DNA from: Isochrysis galbana
Lineage: Eukaryota > Haptophyta > Isochrysidales > Isochrysidaceae
Assembly: GCA_018136815.1 (NCBI GenBank)
Contig: CM030937.1
Coordinates: 2,111,887-2,175,886, forward strand
DNA length: 64,000 bases
Reading direction: 5' to 3'
Shown here: positions 9,830 to 19,964 of the stretch, in pieces
How the letters are laid out: every line of letters starts with the position of its first letter
Position numbering within the stretch: the stretch's first letter is position 1
The notes under the pieces: generated by a model
What the model saw: the letters and a program-made list of their open reading frames with translations, nothing else
The model's database searches: none
What the model was told of the DNA's origin: nothing
Made by a program: the position numbers and the translations under genes

Positions 9830-10138
9830 GGAAGGATGAAGGGAGAGAAAGGGGGAAGAACCTCACGTCTCGAGGCCGACGATCTGCCGCCGCCGTCGCA
9901 GTTTTTCGCGTCTCTTGTGTGGACTCAAGTGAGTTCTTTAGTATATGTGTAGGTTCTATTCCCATAGTGGCAACGTGGGGTGTTGTCGGGACACGTGTTC
10001 TCGCCGTTGCGCTAGCGCTATGTTCATGCCTATGATCTACACAATGTTGCTGACTATCACTGGGCCCCATAAGGGTGGGGCCAAACATGGTATCCCCGCC
10101 GAGAGGGGATCAGTCCCTTCTCGCGTGCGCCTCAGCGC
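9830..10138. other. Intergenic, no gene recognised
   Basis: 5' flank of the JmjC gene, purine-rich near the gene. No coding exon recognised up to the miniature element at 10147. Confidence 0.45.
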
Positions 10139-10146
10139 ACTCTCAC

Positions 10147-10609
10147 CCTACATGTGAAAAACAGAAAACCTGTTTTTCTGTGAAGACCAAAAACAAAAAC
10201 AGTGTTTTTCACCGTTTTTCTGAGCCTGGGGCCAGCTGCGCCGGCGCGCCGGTGTGTCTGCAACTCGCAGCTCGCAATGCTCGCTCGCTGCTCGCTAGGT
10301 ATAAGGTATATGTGTGTACATGGATGATATGGTTATGGTTATGGCTATGGCAAGTGCGGACGCCTCCATCTACACCCCCCCCCCCCCCCGCCCACCCCCC
10401 GCGCGCAAAATTCAAAATTTTATAATATCATTTTCTAACGTAAACACCATTTTCTAACGTAAACACCATTTTCTAACGTAAACACCATTTTCTAACGTAA
10501 ACACTGGCGGCCTGTTTTTTGGGCTGTTTTCGGCTGTTTTTCTGTACAACCCAAAAACAGCTGTTTTTACTGTTTTTCTTGAGCTTGTCGACTGTTTTTC
10601 ACATGTAGG
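10147..10609. mobile_element. hAT-like miniature element with 8-bp target duplication
   Basis: The left end cctacatgtgaaaaacag (10147) is the exact reverse complement of the right end ctgtttttcacatgtagg (to 10609). It is flanked by ACTCTCAC at 10139-10146 and 10610-10617. The element is 463 bp and non-coding. Many TGTTTTTC/GAAAAACA subterminal repeats lie near each end, and four tandem copies of a 19-bp unit (cattttctaacgtaaacac) sit at about 10430-10505. An 8-bp duplication with short inverted ends is characteristic of hAT transposons; a transposase source was not found in the window. Confidence 0.8.
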
Positions 10610-10617
10610 ACTCTCAC

Positions 10618-11473
10618 CGAGCCTCTTCCTCTTCACCCAACACACGGTTGGAAATTGGGCCAACAACGAATTCGTTGTTGAACAAAATTCATTGTCACTG
10701 CCACCGACTACGCTCCGCGGAGCAACCATCGGGCCTCAATCACTGCACCGGGTCCAACAGTCTCTGTCATCACTGTCTCGCGAACTACTCGCAAATTTCC
10801 CTGGAACTCAGAACTCTGAGCCTCAACACCCCAAAACCATCTCTGCTGATTGACGGGGAGAACTGTCAACTTTCTCAGCAGTTCAATTATCACTTCACCG
10901 TGGATGAGGAGGAATCAACGCACACGGCACAGTGGTACTCTGGGGGTGGCCAACTCCTGGCGCGTGCCCAACCCCTGGCACAAGCGTCCTTCGTGGCCCA
11001 GTCTCCCCAGCCGCTTTGGGTACGGCTCAGGTGAGCCGGCGCCAGCTAGAGGCACCACCAGCGCCCACTCGGTCGCCATGGCGTCGCAGAACTCGCCCGC
11101 TGAGTCGCCGGGCCAGGCGCACGCGTCGGCACGCAACACTGACGAAAACGTCCTTCGAGACCAGGAGGGGCCAAGGGGGTCGCGCAGCGGGCGTCCCAGG
11201 CGACGGGCAAGCGGCCAAGGATCATACACAGACGGTGGGCGCGCCCCACCGTCGGAAGATACGAAGCAGCAGGCTCTGCATGCCATATGCTGCTGGTACC
11301 ATCCGCGCGCCGACCACTCGAAGCGCAAGACGAAGGCGCAATGGGCGAGCGCTTTTGGGATAGACAGGCAGCGCTTCACATACTCCCGCGCGCACAGATG
11401 CATGCTTGGGGTCCTTTCCCGTTCCAAAGCCATGGCTATCGACGCGCAATGGGGCGCCTTTGGGGTGGGGCGC
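10618..11473. other. No gene recognised; perfect 20-bp palindrome at 10661-10680
   Basis: caacaacgaattcgttgttg (10661-10680) is a perfect palindrome. The rest contains open frames on both strands, one starting MASQNSPAESPGQ at about 11080, but nothing I can assign. It may be part of an older repeat into which the element at 11495 inserted. Confidence 0.35.
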
Positions 11474-11494
11474 TTTTTTTTTTTTGGACGCGGG

Positions 11495-12641
11495 GGTAAA
11501 CTATTGTTATAGTTTGAACTATGGAGCGTGCCGCGACCGCTCCCGAGCCCCAGGCGACCCTCGCCACCGCGCCCCACCTGGGACGCCCCACGCCGCCCGA
11601 GGCGGCTCGTGAGAAAGCCCTCTCAGAGCCCATCCAACCCATCCAAACCACACCCGTGCAAGCGCGCGGGGTGGCGAGCACTGACACCGAACAGGTTGCC
11701 ACCATGGCTCTGCGCATCATGCAGGGGGTCTTTGAGACCCCCTCCTACAGTAAGAAAGCTTCCCACCCCAAGAGCACCTCATGTGGGAGGGTAGCTCAGC
11801 TGCCCTCCCCATGGTGGAAACCTCTACCATCAGTGCACCCAACATGGGAGGGCACTTCACAACCATCAACCCCATACGGAGAGCACCCCATGCCTCTGTT
11901 TTCCAACTTGTTGACACAATGCTCGTCTTCACCCCACTCTTGTGGGCCACTAGTACCAATCACTCAGTGCCCTGCCTTGGGCCCTCTTTCAACACTAGAC
12001 TCCCTCTCCCACTCCCCCTTCACACTTCAACCAACCCAAACAGCACGAATCCCCCCGCCCTCTGTTCAAAGCACCAAAAATTTCGATTCAAGACACATGT
12101 TGATACACTTTTCGTTTTCACCCCACGCTTGTGGGCCACAAGTACCTACAACTCAGTGCCCTGCCTTGGGCCCTCTTTCAACACTTCACTTCATCTCCCA
12201 CTCCCTCATCCCACTACAACCAACCCAAGAAGCACAAACCCCCTCGCCCTCGGTTTCAAACACCAAAAATTTCGACTCAAGACCAGAGGGAGGACATGTC
12301 TTGAGGCGGCGTCGCTGCCCATGCCTAGCGCAAGGGTATAGCGCCCCCACTCAAACATCTCCTTCCCCAAAGCTCCTCTTTGAGGAGTTGCTCCTCACCC
12401 TCCCATTAGGCCCCCTTGCCTGCGAGACCAGAACAGGATCCTGGCGTGGGGGGCTGTTTGAGTGTGGAGGGAGGGGTGCTCCGGCTAGCGCAGGTAGTAA
12501 GCTAGTGAAGAGCTGGGTGGCATAAGGGGGAAGGGTGCTTGCGCTCGCCGCGGCAGGGAGTCCTGTCTTGTGTGCGCGCTAGTCCCGTTCCTTTGCCGCG
12601 CCGCGACCCATAAAAATTTGTTAAAAATTAAATTTTTTTTT
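11495..12641 (+). mobile_element. ORF1-only non-LTR retroelement with target duplication
   Basis: Inserted between two copies of a T-run plus ggacgcggg (11474-11494 and 12633-12650). The 5' end reads aaactattgttatagttt just before the ATG, like the related element at 53901. The 3' end is a T-run (aaattttttttt). It encodes only an ORF1 protein; no reverse transcriptase is present. It is best read as a non-autonomous LINE derivative, mobilised in trans. Confidence 0.65.
11521..12525 (+). CDS. LINE ORF1-like Pro/Ser-rich protein
   Basis: 334 residues, start MERAATAPEPQ, similar at the N-terminus to the ORF1 at 53926 (MERAPTAP...). Both begin about 26 bp after the element's 5' end, which supports this ATG. 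The protein is Pro/Ser/Thr-rich and low in complexity. Residues about 137-260 hold two copies of a 63-residue repeat (core TQCPALGPLSTL, ending STKNFDSR/NTKNFDSR). No zinc knuckle or RRM is recognisable. By position it would be the nucleic-acid-binding ORF1 product, but this is inferred. The C-terminal half does not match the 53926 copy, so the reading frame may be decayed or replaced. Confidence 0.5.
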   Translation: MERAATAPEPQATLATAPHLGRPTPPEAAREKALSEPIQPIQTTPVQARGVASTDTEQVATMALRIMQGVFETPSYSKKASHPKSTSCGRVAQLPSPWWKPLPSVHPTWEGTSQPSTPYGEHPMPLFSNLLTQCSSSPHSCGPLVPITQCPALGPLSTLDSLSHSPFTLQPTQTARIPPPSVQSTKNFDSRHMLIHFSFSPHACGPQVPTTQCPALGPLSTLHFISHSLIPLQPTQEAQTPSPSVSNTKNFDSRPEGGHVLRRRRCPCLAQGYSAPTQTSPSPKLLFEELLLTLPLGPLACETRTGSWRGGLFECGGRGAPASAGSKLVKSWVA

Positions 12642-12784
12642 GGACGCGGGACGCGCGCGCTTCCTCCGGGTACAGAGAGGCCCCCCTCCTCCGCTCCCCG
12701 CCACCGCGTCCGGCGTCTGCGTTGGGATTCATCCTTGCCATCGTCTCAGACGCCAACCGCTACATGTACGGGGCAGGCGCCGAC

Positions 12785-13122
12785 CTACCGTAACCCATAT
12801 CGAGAACTACGTACTTACCAAACCTGAAGTTAGCAATCACTTAAAAAAACATCTGCGAGAATTCAAGGAAAGATACGACAAAGCCTTAGAAGACTACTGC
12901 CCGGTATTCAATAAAAAGAAGCTGCTATCACTACGTAGCAATAACACAAAACTATACGAACTGCAACGGAAGCTAGAATTGTTCATTGAGATCGCCAGTG
13001 AGTACTCTCAAGAATATGCCGGCAAATTTATTCGTGACATTCATAATTTAAACGAAGAATATCATGACGTAGTCGAGGAAGCTTACAAGGTAATAATGAG
13101 TAAACAGGGAAACACCTCTTGA
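12785..13122 (+). CDS. Unrecognised AT-rich helical ORF, 5' end unclear
   Basis: An AT-rich stretch of about 110 codons, rich in Lys/Glu/Tyr (ENYVLTKPEVSNHLKKHL, SEYSQEYAGKFIRDIHNL), stops at 13122. The open frame extends upstream into GC-rich sequence with no ATG, so the start is an intron boundary or is lost. Composition resembles the 7181-7636 ORF and contrasts with the flanks. It looks like a transplanted piece of a virus or mobile element. Function unknown. Confidence 0.35.
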
Positions 13123-14729
13123 AGGGCGTGTCTCCGCGAAAGAGCGGACGAGACGCCCCCCCCGGAGAGCAACCTTGCTCGTCAGATATTTTTGGGGGCG
13201 GGCGCGCGGAGAGAGAGGCGCGACCGTCGTCCCTTGGGTCGGCTATGAGAGCTACGAGCGGCTCGTGCCCAACGGCCGCGTCAACAAATACAAAAAAGCT
13301 CGGCCCTAGGACATCGGGCCAAGCTCCCCTCGATAAAAAGAAAACGCGCGCACTTCCAGCTGCCTCCTCGTCACGCATGTCGTCGTCGGCGGGGCGCCCC
13401 TGCTGACGGAGGCGGAGGTAGCACAACGCCTCCGCCCAGCTGCTCGCGGCCGAGGTGGCCGCCGTCGGCTTCCGCCTACCACAATGAATCCTTGTCGAAA
13501 GAGGCCCTTTCGGGGCGCGCCCTCATGCCGAGCCAAGGCGACGCCGTTCTCGTCGCGTACGTGGTGCTCCTGGGCCTCTCCTTCGGGGTGCTCGCGGGGG
13601 GGCTCATGGTAGGGTGAGACTGGAAGAAACCGGAGGGAAAGGAGACCAAATGAAGGCAAGCCGCCTGAAACTGGGGCGCGGCGACGGAGAGGGAGTCGCG
13701 CGGGAAAAACTAAAAACGGAACATACATACGAGGAGGGAGAGTACAAGGCCCCCCCTTAACCCGCAACAAAAGGTAGCAAGAAAGAGATCGGTAAAAAGT
13801 AAAAAGCAGGAGAACAAAGGAAAGAAAGAAAAAAGAAGAGTGAAAGAAAGAAAAAGAAGAGAAAAACTAGAGTATATATATAGGGTGGTTCAACCCACCG
13901 CCTCCACCAACCATTTGCTCTGGGGAAGTGAGTTTGAGTCCGGAGCGCGCTCTGCAGTTCGAGCCCCGCTCCTCTCCCCTCCTCCTCTCCGCTCTTCTTC
14001 TACCGTTAAAATCTGCCCTCCATCGCCTTGCCAAGACGCACTTACTCCGCCTTCCTGGCCAGCAGTTCTTTCCGCCCTGGCGTCCTGCTTGTCTCTAAAT
14101 CGGTTACACCGCATTAAGACCAAGCTTAGAGGGGAAACTCCCAGTCCAGTTCCGTTACCGCAAAAAATCTCATTATCGTTATATCTCTTCGGTTTTCGGG
14201 CCATCTCGTAAGTCAGGCCATCTCGTTACAATCCAAGCCCTACGGCTCCTTCCAACATAATGCTCAGGGCAATATTCAGCCGACAGATACCCGGGAGGCT
14301 GCATCCATGTGCTACCACACCCAGAGGAAAGATCTAATATCTAATCACCAATATTGGCAATAATAACACCGCGGTCCCCCGCCTAACAAGTGAACAAAAT
14401 ACGTTCCGGTGCCCCTATCATTGGACACTTGCGGACGGACGCGAGAAAACACACCAACTTTCACAGTCCTCACGTTCTCCGGCTGCCCTGCGCGAGCACG
14501 CACGCCCGTGGTATGTAGCTAGCCTACTAAGGCGCCGACACCGCCAAGCACATTCTCGAATGCACTCATGAGATTCGGTCCTCAGGAAGTATGTGGAGAG
14601 CAACTTCATCTTGCTAAAGCGACTCGGGCAAACGGAGACTGACAAGTCGACATTTCTTTGCGCCGACCCAAATGCATCCGGTTTACTACCTAGCTGTAAA
14701 ACACCGTCGCTTTGGCACCATACACATAC
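13123..14729. other. Long non-coding stretch
   Basis: Holds GC-rich sequence (13123-13620), an A/G-rich tract (about 13780-13870) followed by a TATATATATA box near 13870, and unremarkable sequence to 14729, the 3' flank of the coiled-coil gene. No gene, tRNA or rRNA could be supported. Confidence 0.45.
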
Positions 14730-16604
14730 TCATATCGAAGCGAGCAAGTGCTTCTTGATCTGAGCAATCTCTGCCTGCACCGCCTCTTCATCTCGGACGA
14801 GGCCCTCATAGTCAGACTGTGAGACTGGTGCGTTCGCAGCTAGAGAAGGGTCGAACGATTTGAATTCGCTAGTAGATATGCCAGCAGGCACTCCGTATCG
14901 AATCCTGAGGTGCTCCAGTTCGCTGCGTAAGGAGTTGACTTGTCGCGCACGAGCTGACTCAGCTTGACGTAGTTGCTGGCGCTCCTTGGCCCACGCGCGC
15001 TTTGCCGCCTTCACCTTGGCAACCAGCGCCATCTGCGTTGCGCCCGCCTCCGCCCGCACGCGTGCATGTTCACGCGTAGCGACCTCGAGCTGCATGGCGA
15101 GCTTGTCGTGCCGGGCAGCTGCGTCGGCCTCGCGCTCCTGCAACGAGACCATACGTGCGGTAGCGCTGGCAAGCTCCTTCCGCACTGCGGTGAGCTCGGC
15201 AGTCGCGGCATGGTGCCGACCGTCTGCCTCATCGAATCGGCGCCGATGTCGTGAGGACTCATCCACGGCGCTCTCCTTAGCCAGCACTGCGCCGTGTAGC
15301 TCCGCTTTTAGAGAGGCAATCTCGCCCTGTGCTGCTTGGAGCCTATCTCGTTCAACCGCCGCCGCCGCCGCCGCATCCGAGTGAGCCTTGGCGAGATCCT
15401 CTTGAAGGTCCGCGCGCTCGGCCTCGAGCCGCCTTATCCGCGTCGCCGCATCATCGCGCGCGCGGGTCAGCTCAAGCGACGCCTCGCGCTGCGCATTCAT
15501 GAGCTGGACACTGACCTCGTCGCGGGAGCGCTGCAACACCTCTTCTCGTCTACCCGCTTCTGCGTGACGCCGCTCCATCTCAAGCTTGAGCTTCTCGAGC
15601 TCGCGCGAGACGTCGGCGGCGCGGGAGGCATTGGCCGCCTGCTCTGACATCAGTGCGTGCTGCGCGTCGTCGACGGCAGCGCGTAGTGAGCGCATGTCTG
15701 CCTCCTGCCGCAGATTTGTCTCATGCAAGCGCTCGTTGGCGGACGAGGCGGTCTCAAGCTCGCCAGTGAGATGAGAGATGCGCCGCTCGAGAGACTCACG
15801 CTCCGCCTGAGCCAGCCGGGCGTTGGCACGATCTTCGCCCTCTCGCCGGGCCTGAGAAGCCGCCAGCGCGTCTCGTGCGCTCCGGAGGGCGTCGCTCTCC
15901 GCCCTTAAGTCGTCCACCTCCTCGAGCAGCCTCTCCACGCGCGCATTGAGATCCTTGTTCTCGCGCTGCAGCTTGCGCATGCGCTCCAGAGGCTCACCAC
16001 GGCTCGACTCCTCGACCAGCGCCATATCCAGCTTCGCCCGCATTTCGGCGACCACTGTTTCGTGACGCGACTCCGCCTCACGCAGCGCGGCCGAGTGCTC
16101 AAGCTCGAGTGTCTCGTGCGCCGCACGGTGCTTCTCTGCCTCGCGGCGCGCCGAGGTCGCCTCAGCGCGCACGGCCTGGAGGCCGGCCTCGAGTTCGGCG
16201 ACACGCGCTCGCCACGGTCTGGCTGCCTCCTCGACAATGCGTAGCCGCATCGCCTCGAGCTCCGCCGGCGGGATGAGCTGCTCTCTCATTGTCTCAAACT
16301 CCCTTGCTGCCGTGTCGAGCTGCGCTGCCCACCTCTCCCTCTGTTCGGCATGCTCTGCTTGCTGGGCCGCGTTGTGGCGCTCGGATTCTTCCAGCTTGGC
16401 GTGCAGCGCGTCGTGCTCCTTCTTCAGTTTCAGAGCCTCGGCGGAGAGAGCCTCCCACTGCTCCTGGAAGCCAGACCTCTCTGATGAAACCGACGACTGC
16501 ATGTGGGCAACCATCGCCTTGAGGGCGTCCACCTCCTTCTCGAGGCGGACGTTCTCGACGAGCGCGGCGGAGTACTCCTCGTCTGACGCCAGGTGTGACG
16601 CCAT
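14730..16604 (-). CDS. Long coiled-coil protein, CEP83/CCDC41-like
   Basis: Single-exon gene of 624 residues, nearly all alpha-helical coiled coil (long Glu/Arg/Ala/Leu heptads from about residue 15 to 560). The N-terminal signature is the best clue: SDEEYSAALVENVRLEKEV, then QLIPPAELEAMRLRIVEEAARPWRARVAELE, which resembles the conserved N-terminal block of CEP83 (a centriole distal-appendage protein needed to dock the basal body). A short non-coil C-terminus follows (RYGVPAGISTSEF, AQIKKHLLASI). Coiled coils mislead, so the orthology is tentative. If right, the organism builds cilia. It is divergently placed relative to the carboxypeptidase gene, 1.1 kb apart. Confidence 0.6.
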   Translation of the reverse strand: MASHLASDEEYSAALVENVRLEKEVDALKAMVAHMQSSVSSERSGFQEQWEALSAEALKLKKEHDALHAKLEESERHNAAQQAEHAEQRERWAAQLDTAAREFETMREQLIPPAELEAMRLRIVEEAARPWRARVAELEAGLQAVRAEATSARREAEKHRAAHETLELEHSAALREAESRHETVVAEMRAKLDMALVEESSRGEPLERMRKLQRENKDLNARVERLLEEVDDLRAESDALRSARDALAASQARREGEDRANARLAQAERESLERRISHLTGELETASSANERLHETNLRQEADMRSLRAAVDDAQHALMSEQAANASRAADVSRELEKLKLEMERRHAEAGRREEVLQRSRDEVSVQLMNAQREASLELTRARDDAATRIRRLEAERADLQEDLAKAHSDAAAAAAVERDRLQAAQGEIASLKAELHGAVLAKESAVDESSRHRRRFDEADGRHHAATAELTAVRKELASATARMVSLQEREADAAARHDKLAMQLEVATREHARVRAEAGATQMALVAKVKAAKRAWAKERQQLRQAESARARQVNSLRSELEHLRIRYGVPAGISTSEFKSFDPSLAANAPVSQSDYEGLVRDEEAVQAEIAQIKKHLLASI

Positions 16605-17708
16605 GGTGAAGAGGGGGGGGGGGAGAGAGAGAGAGAGAGGGGCCCACGCTCTCTCCGCGATCGGGAATGGGACCGAGGGGAAGGGGAGCGAGCGCGGGGA
16701 GGAGAGCGAGGGAGAGAGAGCGAGAGAGAAGGAGAGATGGGAGAGGGGGGGGTCGCGGGAGGAGCTGAAAATCTAATCGTCTGGCCGAGAGAGAAGTAGC
16801 GAGGAGGAGACTGGGTCTGAGGTCGACACGATGATGGAGAGAGAAGAAGAGGTGAGAGAAGGATGGGGTGAGGAGGGGAAATAGATGAGAGAGGAGTGAA
16901 GAGTTCATCACTGCCCACTCGAAGGAGTGTGTGGCAGATCTACAAGAGAAGAAGAAGAGAGAGAGAGAGAGAGAGAGAGAGGTCTGAAGTCTGAAGTGAG
17001 TTTGAAGTGTCGCGGGGTGCTGAAGAGAAGAAGAGTGTGAGTCCGAGAGAGAGAGAAACTCTAGCAGCACACATGAGAGAGAGAGCCAGGAGCAGCATGC
17101 AGCCAAGTCGCGCGGAAGAGACGGGACACACCTGTTCAAGCTTCATTACGGAAGAGTCAGCACCGTCCATCGAAAAGTACTGCAGGAGAAGGGTGGAGCG
17201 AGCAGCGTATATTCCCTCTCTCTCTCACTCCCTGTCCACCTCCCCCTCTCTATCTCTTCTTCTCTCTCTCTTGCTCTCTCCCTCCCCCTCTCTCTCTTCT
17301 CTCCCGCTCCTTTCCCTCTCTCCTCTCTTCCCGTCCCCCCCTCCCCCCCTTCCCTCCCCCGACGGCTGCTGCGTTCAAACGCGACGAGCGGCGGCGCGCG
17401 CCGAGGGTGGATTTCTTTTTTGGGAGGGGTGGGGAAATTTTCTTTTGTCCCCCCTCCGTAGGGGAGGGTTTTGTTTTCGGACCCTCCCCGCCCCCCACGA
17501 CGGCCGGCCGCCGTCGCTGAGAGGCGGCGGAGAGAGAGAGGGAGGGGGAGAAGGAGAGAGGGAGAGAGAGGGGGGGAGAGAGGGAGAAGGAGGGAGAGAG
17601 AGGGAGCGAGCGAGCGAGCGAGGGAGCGAGGGAGGGACCGAGAGAGACAGACAGATAGGTAGACCGGGAGAGAGAGGGAGAGGGAGGGAGAGAGAAGTGA
17701 GTTGGCGG
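16605..17708. other. Divergent intergenic region with GA/CT microsatellites
   Basis: Shared upstream region of the coiled-coil and carboxypeptidase genes. It contains (GA)n at about 16960-16980, CT-rich tracts at 17215-17340 and GGGA/GCGA repeats at 17520-17700. Long open frames here are low-complexity artefacts. Confidence 0.6.
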
Positions 17709-19037
17709 ATGATGCCGGCTGCTCTGGCCCCGCTCCTGCTCGGCACGCTCGGCCGTTCGGGCCGCCTGCGCGAGACGGCTGCGGGTGTGGGTGGCCTGTG
17801 CGATGGCGGTGTGGTGCAGCGCAGTGGCTATTATGAACTTGATGAGCCGGGAAAGACGAACGACCACTACTTCTACTGGATGTTCGAGTCACGCAGCAAG
17901 CCGGCGACCGACCCATTCATCCTCTGGCTCACCGGTGGCCCAGGCTGCTCCGGTATGCTCGCGCTGCTCAACGAGAATGGTCCGTGCTCCGTCGTAAAGG
18001 ACGGCGGAGCCCTGCACACAGTCAACAATCCATACTCGTGGACGAGCAACGCAACGGTACTCTGGATCGACCAGCCCACCGGGGTCGGCTTCTCCTACGG
18101 CGATGCTGGCGACTACGACCATGACGAGCTCGGCGTGCGACAGGACGTTTACACTTTCCTGATCGAGTTCTTCACTGCCCACCCAGAATATGCGTCACTT
18201 CCATTGTACATTTTTGGCGAGTCCTATGGTGGCCATTACGCACCCAATGTAGCCTATGCCATTCTTAAGGGCAACGAGAAGTCGATAGGACTGAAGCTCA
18301 ATCTTCAGGGCATGGCTGTCGGCAACGGGCTCACCGATCCGGCGCTTCAGTATCCCTACTACCCGCAGATGGCCAACAATAACACATACGGCATCAAGAC
18401 GGTCAGCGAAAGCGCATACGCAAGTATGGTGTCCCAAATGCCATCCTGTATCAGTGCCATCCAAGAGTGCCAGTATGACACGGCAGCCTGTGCGCCGGCG
18501 CGCTCACTCTGCAACGACCAGCAGCTAGCGCCCTATGAGGAGGCGGGACTCAACCCGTATGACGTCCGGCTCAAGTGTGCGGTGCGGCCGTTGTGCTACG
18601 ACTTCTCCGCGCCGACGGATTGGCTTGACTTGCCTTCCACACGTGTGGCGCTCGGTGTGACTAAGGCATCCTCCAAATGGTCGTCATGCAATATGCGGGT
18701 GAACACGCAGTTTGCTGCAGACTGGATGAAATCACAAGAGTACACTGTTCCACCTCTGCTCGCCGCAGGCGTGCGCGTGCTCATCTATGCAGGCGACGCT
18801 GATTTTGTGTGTAACTGGATGGGCAACAAGGCCTGGGTGACAGAGCTCTCGTGGCCGGGCAAGACTGCCTTCGGAGCTGCACCAGACCTCGATTGGGTGG
18901 TCGACGGCGCCAAGGCGGGAAAGCTCCGCCGGGCCAGCGGACTCAGCTTTCTGCAGGTATTTGGGGCTGGACACATGGTGCCTATGGATCAGCCGGTCAA
19001 TGCCCTCGCCATGGTGAACGAGTTTATTCATACGTAG
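17709..19037 (+). CDS. Serine carboxypeptidase (S10 family)
   Basis: Single-exon gene for 442 residues, the usual size of S10 carboxypeptidases, which remove C-terminal residues in the vacuole/lysosome or secretory route. All catalytic blocks are visible: the oxyanion region LWLTGGPGCSGM, nucleophile GESYGGHYAP, Asp in AGDADFVCNWMG and His in GAGHMVPMDQP. The SGYYEL and DQPTGVGFSYG blocks are also typical. The first ATG pair at 17709/17712 starts MMPAALAPLLLGTLG, a plausible but weak signal peptide; the open frame extends further upstream only through repeat sequence, so I reject that start. Confidence 0.92.
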   Translation: MMPAALAPLLLGTLGRSGRLRETAAGVGGLCDGGVVQRSGYYELDEPGKTNDHYFYWMFESRSKPATDPFILWLTGGPGCSGMLALLNENGPCSVVKDGGALHTVNNPYSWTSNATVLWIDQPTGVGFSYGDAGDYDHDELGVRQDVYTFLIEFFTAHPEYASLPLYIFGESYGGHYAPNVAYAILKGNEKSIGLKLNLQGMAVGNGLTDPALQYPYYPQMANNNTYGIKTVSESAYASMVSQMPSCISAIQECQYDTAACAPARSLCNDQQLAPYEEAGLNPYDVRLKCAVRPLCYDFSAPTDWLDLPSTRVALGVTKASSKWSSCNMRVNTQFAADWMKSQEYTVPPLLAAGVRVLIYAGDADFVCNWMGNKAWVTELSWPGKTAFGAAPDLDWVVDGAKAGKLRRASGLSFLQVFGAGHMVPMDQPVNALAMVNEFIHT

Positions 19038-19960
19038 AGGACCCTTCAATCAGAGACACTATGAGGAGATGATAGTGAAAATGATACTTGGTGCTCTGTC
19101 AGTCGGGTCATTGATCATATCAGCCATTGTCTCCTATCCTGCATGTGTTCTCAGTGCATAATGCGAACATACGATGAGATGGCTTAATGCAAATCGACGT
19201 GTCTGGTCCTACTAGGGACTTGTTACAGTCCGAGCCACAAGCATACGGACGCATGGCAATTATTTGGGATCGTCCCTCTCCCCATATTTGTCGGCCTTTG
19301 TCAAAATCGTGTTGCTGTCGACCCCGCTCCATAACAGATGTGGGGGGAGGGATCAATGCCTAATTTCGCCGCAGCTAATTCCAGCCCCCAGATTACCCTA
19401 ATATTGAGCACGAGCACGGCCCTCCCTCGGCTGCCCGATACTCCGAAAGGGTCGAGCACTGAGGAGACTTACAAAGAGGCAGCAAAACTTCAAGCATGTA
19501 GGCCGGTCACTCACGCTTTTTAACCACTATTTCCCCCCCCTCCTGGTTGTCCAAGGATTCCCACGGGACCCCCTTTACGGTAAGCTGTAAGCTGTCGCAT
19601 CCGCGATCGACCTTTCTGTTTTAGAAGTTGTCTGCGTTTCTATGTCCCCTCCTTGCAGGCTAGTCACTAGTCACCGTCGCAGGATCCTACATTCGACATT
19701 CGCCCTTGTTGCCCTCGCCTCCTTTGTCGCCTCCCTTGTCGCCTGCTTGCCCCTCACCTGGCTTACCTCCTTGCGTGCTCCTCGCGTTTTTAGGCTAAGT
19801 CGCGCGTTCAGGTATCGCCGGTGCAAGGAACCGCCCCCTTGTGTGACCCTGATTCCCCCTCAGGTGTTGGCCGTTGGATTATATCGTGGCGCTGTTTTAC
19901 TTCGGTCTTCATCAACTCACTTAAGGGTCTTCGAAAGATTCCCTCCTTATTCATGTGCGT
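19038..19960. other. Intergenic with a short dispersed repeat
   Basis: Non-coding. The stretch at about 19497-19580 (ggtcactcacgctttttaac, then gtccaaggattcccacggga) recurs at 46850-46925 and belongs to an uncharacterised dispersed repeat. Confidence 0.45.
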
Positions 19961-19964
19961 AACT

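Noticed and set aside
10428..10510. CRISPR-like array
   Set aside because: Four head-to-tail 19-bp units have no spacers and lie inside a miniature transposon of a eukaryote.
11080..11512. Protein-coding gene starting MASQNSPAESPGQ
   Set aside because: The open frame is Arg/Ser/Gly-rich, overlaps equally long antisense frames and runs into a T-run that is the target site of the next element; no family resemblance.
13890..13985. tRNA gene
   Set aside because: gttcgagcccc resembles a B box, but the T-stem does not pair and no acceptor or anticodon arm can be drawn.
17007..17708. Long N-terminal extension of the carboxypeptidase
   Set aside because: It is pure GA/CT repeat translation; the ATG pair at 17709 gives a normal S10 length.
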